A program made the position numbers and the translations under genes. 64,000 nt of DNA, from NCBI RefSeq assembly GCF_019249215.1, contig NZ_JAESDI010000017.1:22812-86811 (forward strand), read 5' to 3'. Origin of the DNA: Alteromonas lipotrueae (GTDB lineage: Bacteria > Pseudomonadota > Gammaproteobacteria > Enterobacterales > Alteromonadaceae). Of the stretch, positions 63,182 to 64,000 are shown piece by piece. Under the pieces are notes generated by a model. It saw only the letters and a program-made list of their open reading frames with translations. It searched no databases and had not been told where the DNA came from. The stretch's first letter is position 1. The number at the start of each line of letters is the position of its first letter.

Positions 63182-64000
63182 TTAAACTTCAGCTAGCGGG
63201 CTAATACAGTATTTGTTTCGCCCACTTTCTTTAGCTTCGTAAAGCGCCTGATCGGCTTTTTCAAGCCAAGCCATGGAGCTTTTACTGTGAGGGTCGAACT
63301 CAGCTAAACCTAAACTCACCGTAAAAGTAATCTCTTCACCATCATGCTCTACCACCATACGCTCAGTTAAACGACGAATACGCTCAGCCACTATGACGGC
63401 TTTTTCAACTGAGGAATCAGTAAGAATAACGGCAAATTCTTCGCCGCCATAACGGCCCGCTAAATCAGTTTCCCTGACACAGCGCTTAATAAGGGCGGAA
63501 AGCATTTGAATAACTTTATCCCCTGCTTGATGACCATAAGTATCGTTCACTTTTTTAAAGTGATCGATATCTAACATCATAGCGGTGCTCGCCTTATCTT
63601 GGCGCTTTGCTAACTTATAAGATTGCTCCAAACGTTCCTGCCAGTATCGACGGTTGAATAACCCAGTTAAGCCATCAATTCGACTGGCTGTTTTTAACTC
63701 TTCATTCAGTCTTTCCATACCAATTTTGCTAAGCGCTTGGTCTGTTACGTCATAAACTACGATACAGAACTTCTCCACTTCACCGGATTCAGAAACTAAG
63801 GGAAACATAGTCACATTCTGATACATGTAACTGGCTTGGCAAGTAATAGGTCTATTACCGCCAAATTTAAATAAGTATTGGCGCTGTTCCCAAATAATGA
63901 ATACGGGGCTTTTCAGATTAAAAACAGGGCCTGATTTAAGCCTTAACCATTTTTCATCAATCTCAGAAAAATGCCTAAACAACGAGGAGCCTTTAATATC
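63182..64000 (-). CDS. PAS-GGDEF diguanylate cyclase (5' end outside window)
   Basis: C-terminal part of a signalling protein that makes cyclic di-GMP. The frame is open to base 64000, so the N-terminus lies outside; the TTG at 63982 is not a convincing start. About 270 residues are visible: a PAS-like region ending VEKFCIVVYDVTDQA, then a GGDEF domain with the typical DGLTGLFNRRYW. The active site is RYGGEEF, with an RETD inhibitory site five residues before it. Both are intact, so the cyclase is probably active and product-inhibited. Confidence 0.88.
   Translation of the reverse strand, partial: DIKGSSLFRHFSEIDEKWLRLKSGPVFNLKSPVFIIWEQRQYLFKFGGNRPITCQASYMYQNVTMFPLVSESGEVEKFCIVVYDVTDQALSKIGMERLNEELKTASRIDGLTGLFNRRYWQERLEQSYKLAKRQDKASTAMMLDIDHFKKVNDTYGHQAGDKVIQMLSALIKRCVRETDLAGRYGGEEFAVILTDSSVEKAVIVAERIRRLTERMVVEHDGEEITFTVSLGLAEFDPHSKSSMAWLEKADQALYEAKESGRNKYCISPLAEV

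Overview
The window looks like chromosomal DNA of a marine gammaproteobacterium of the Alteromonadales, most likely Alteromonas or a close relative. The evidence is indirect. The block nudF-yqiB-cpdA-yqiA-parE with divergent tolC is the enteric/Alteromonadales order, rapA-rluA and efp/epmB are also in gammaproteobacterial arrangements, and there is a GH50 beta-agarase with remnants of other marine-polysaccharide genes. No taxonomic search was possible. I saw no rRNA, tRNA, CRISPR array or prophage.

Layout. (1) 1-8.0 kb is an assimilatory nitrate/nitrite block. nirB, nirD and nasA (cut by the window edge) form a minus-strand operon behind a leader with a strong intrinsic terminator. A SulP transporter and a small membrane protein follow, then nasR, a NIT-ANTAR antiterminator that probably acts on that leader. 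Sigma-54-like promoters and NtrC-like sites precede both nirB and nasR. Siroheme synthase cysG, which makes the NirB cofactor, lies at 40.8 kb. (2) 8.0-13.5 kb holds housekeeping and repair genes: nucleotidyltransferase, PAP2, BolA, AlkB, RlmG, cyclophilin, GNAT and a GGCT-like protein. (3) 13.6-16.1 kb is a His/Asp/Glu-rich TonB receptor with a Zur-like dyad upstream. (4) 16.2-19.0 kb is the EF-P beta-lysylation set epmA, efp and epmB. (5) 19.0-21.9 kb holds small or uncharacterised genes and a HAD phosphatase. (6) 22.0-28.1 kb is a two-gene operon: a 1500-residue CheB-CheR-PAS-GGDEF-EAL protein, then a phytochrome photosensory core with no output domain. (7) 28.5-34.7 kb is parE-yqiA-cpdA-yqiB-nudF with divergent tolC. 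(8) 35.0-42.2 kb holds a one-domain voltage-gated cation channel with a Cav-like filter, a PrsT-like TPR lipoprotein, deaD and cysG.

(9) 42.3-52.3 kb is an eroded accessory island. A transglutaminase-like gene is followed by a REP-associated transposase element whose right end cuts into a second, truncated copy of that gene. Next come an arylsulfatase tail, a GH50 agarase without a signal peptide, an octaheme TPR cytochrome, and a GH16 hydrolase and a TonB receptor that have both lost their 5' parts at a shared head-to-head junction. It reads as a decaying agar/porphyran utilisation locus. (10) 52.4-64 kb returns to core genes: phoH-like, rapA, rluA, a DUF3530 protein, an AmpG-like MFS carrier, a hybrid sensor kinase and a diguanylate cyclase cut by the right edge.

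The items most worth a second look are the phytochrome-core plus CheB/CheR/GGDEF/EAL operon, the channel filter at about 35.5 kb, the attenuated nirB leader with its regulator nearby, and the rearrangement scars of the 42-52 kb island.
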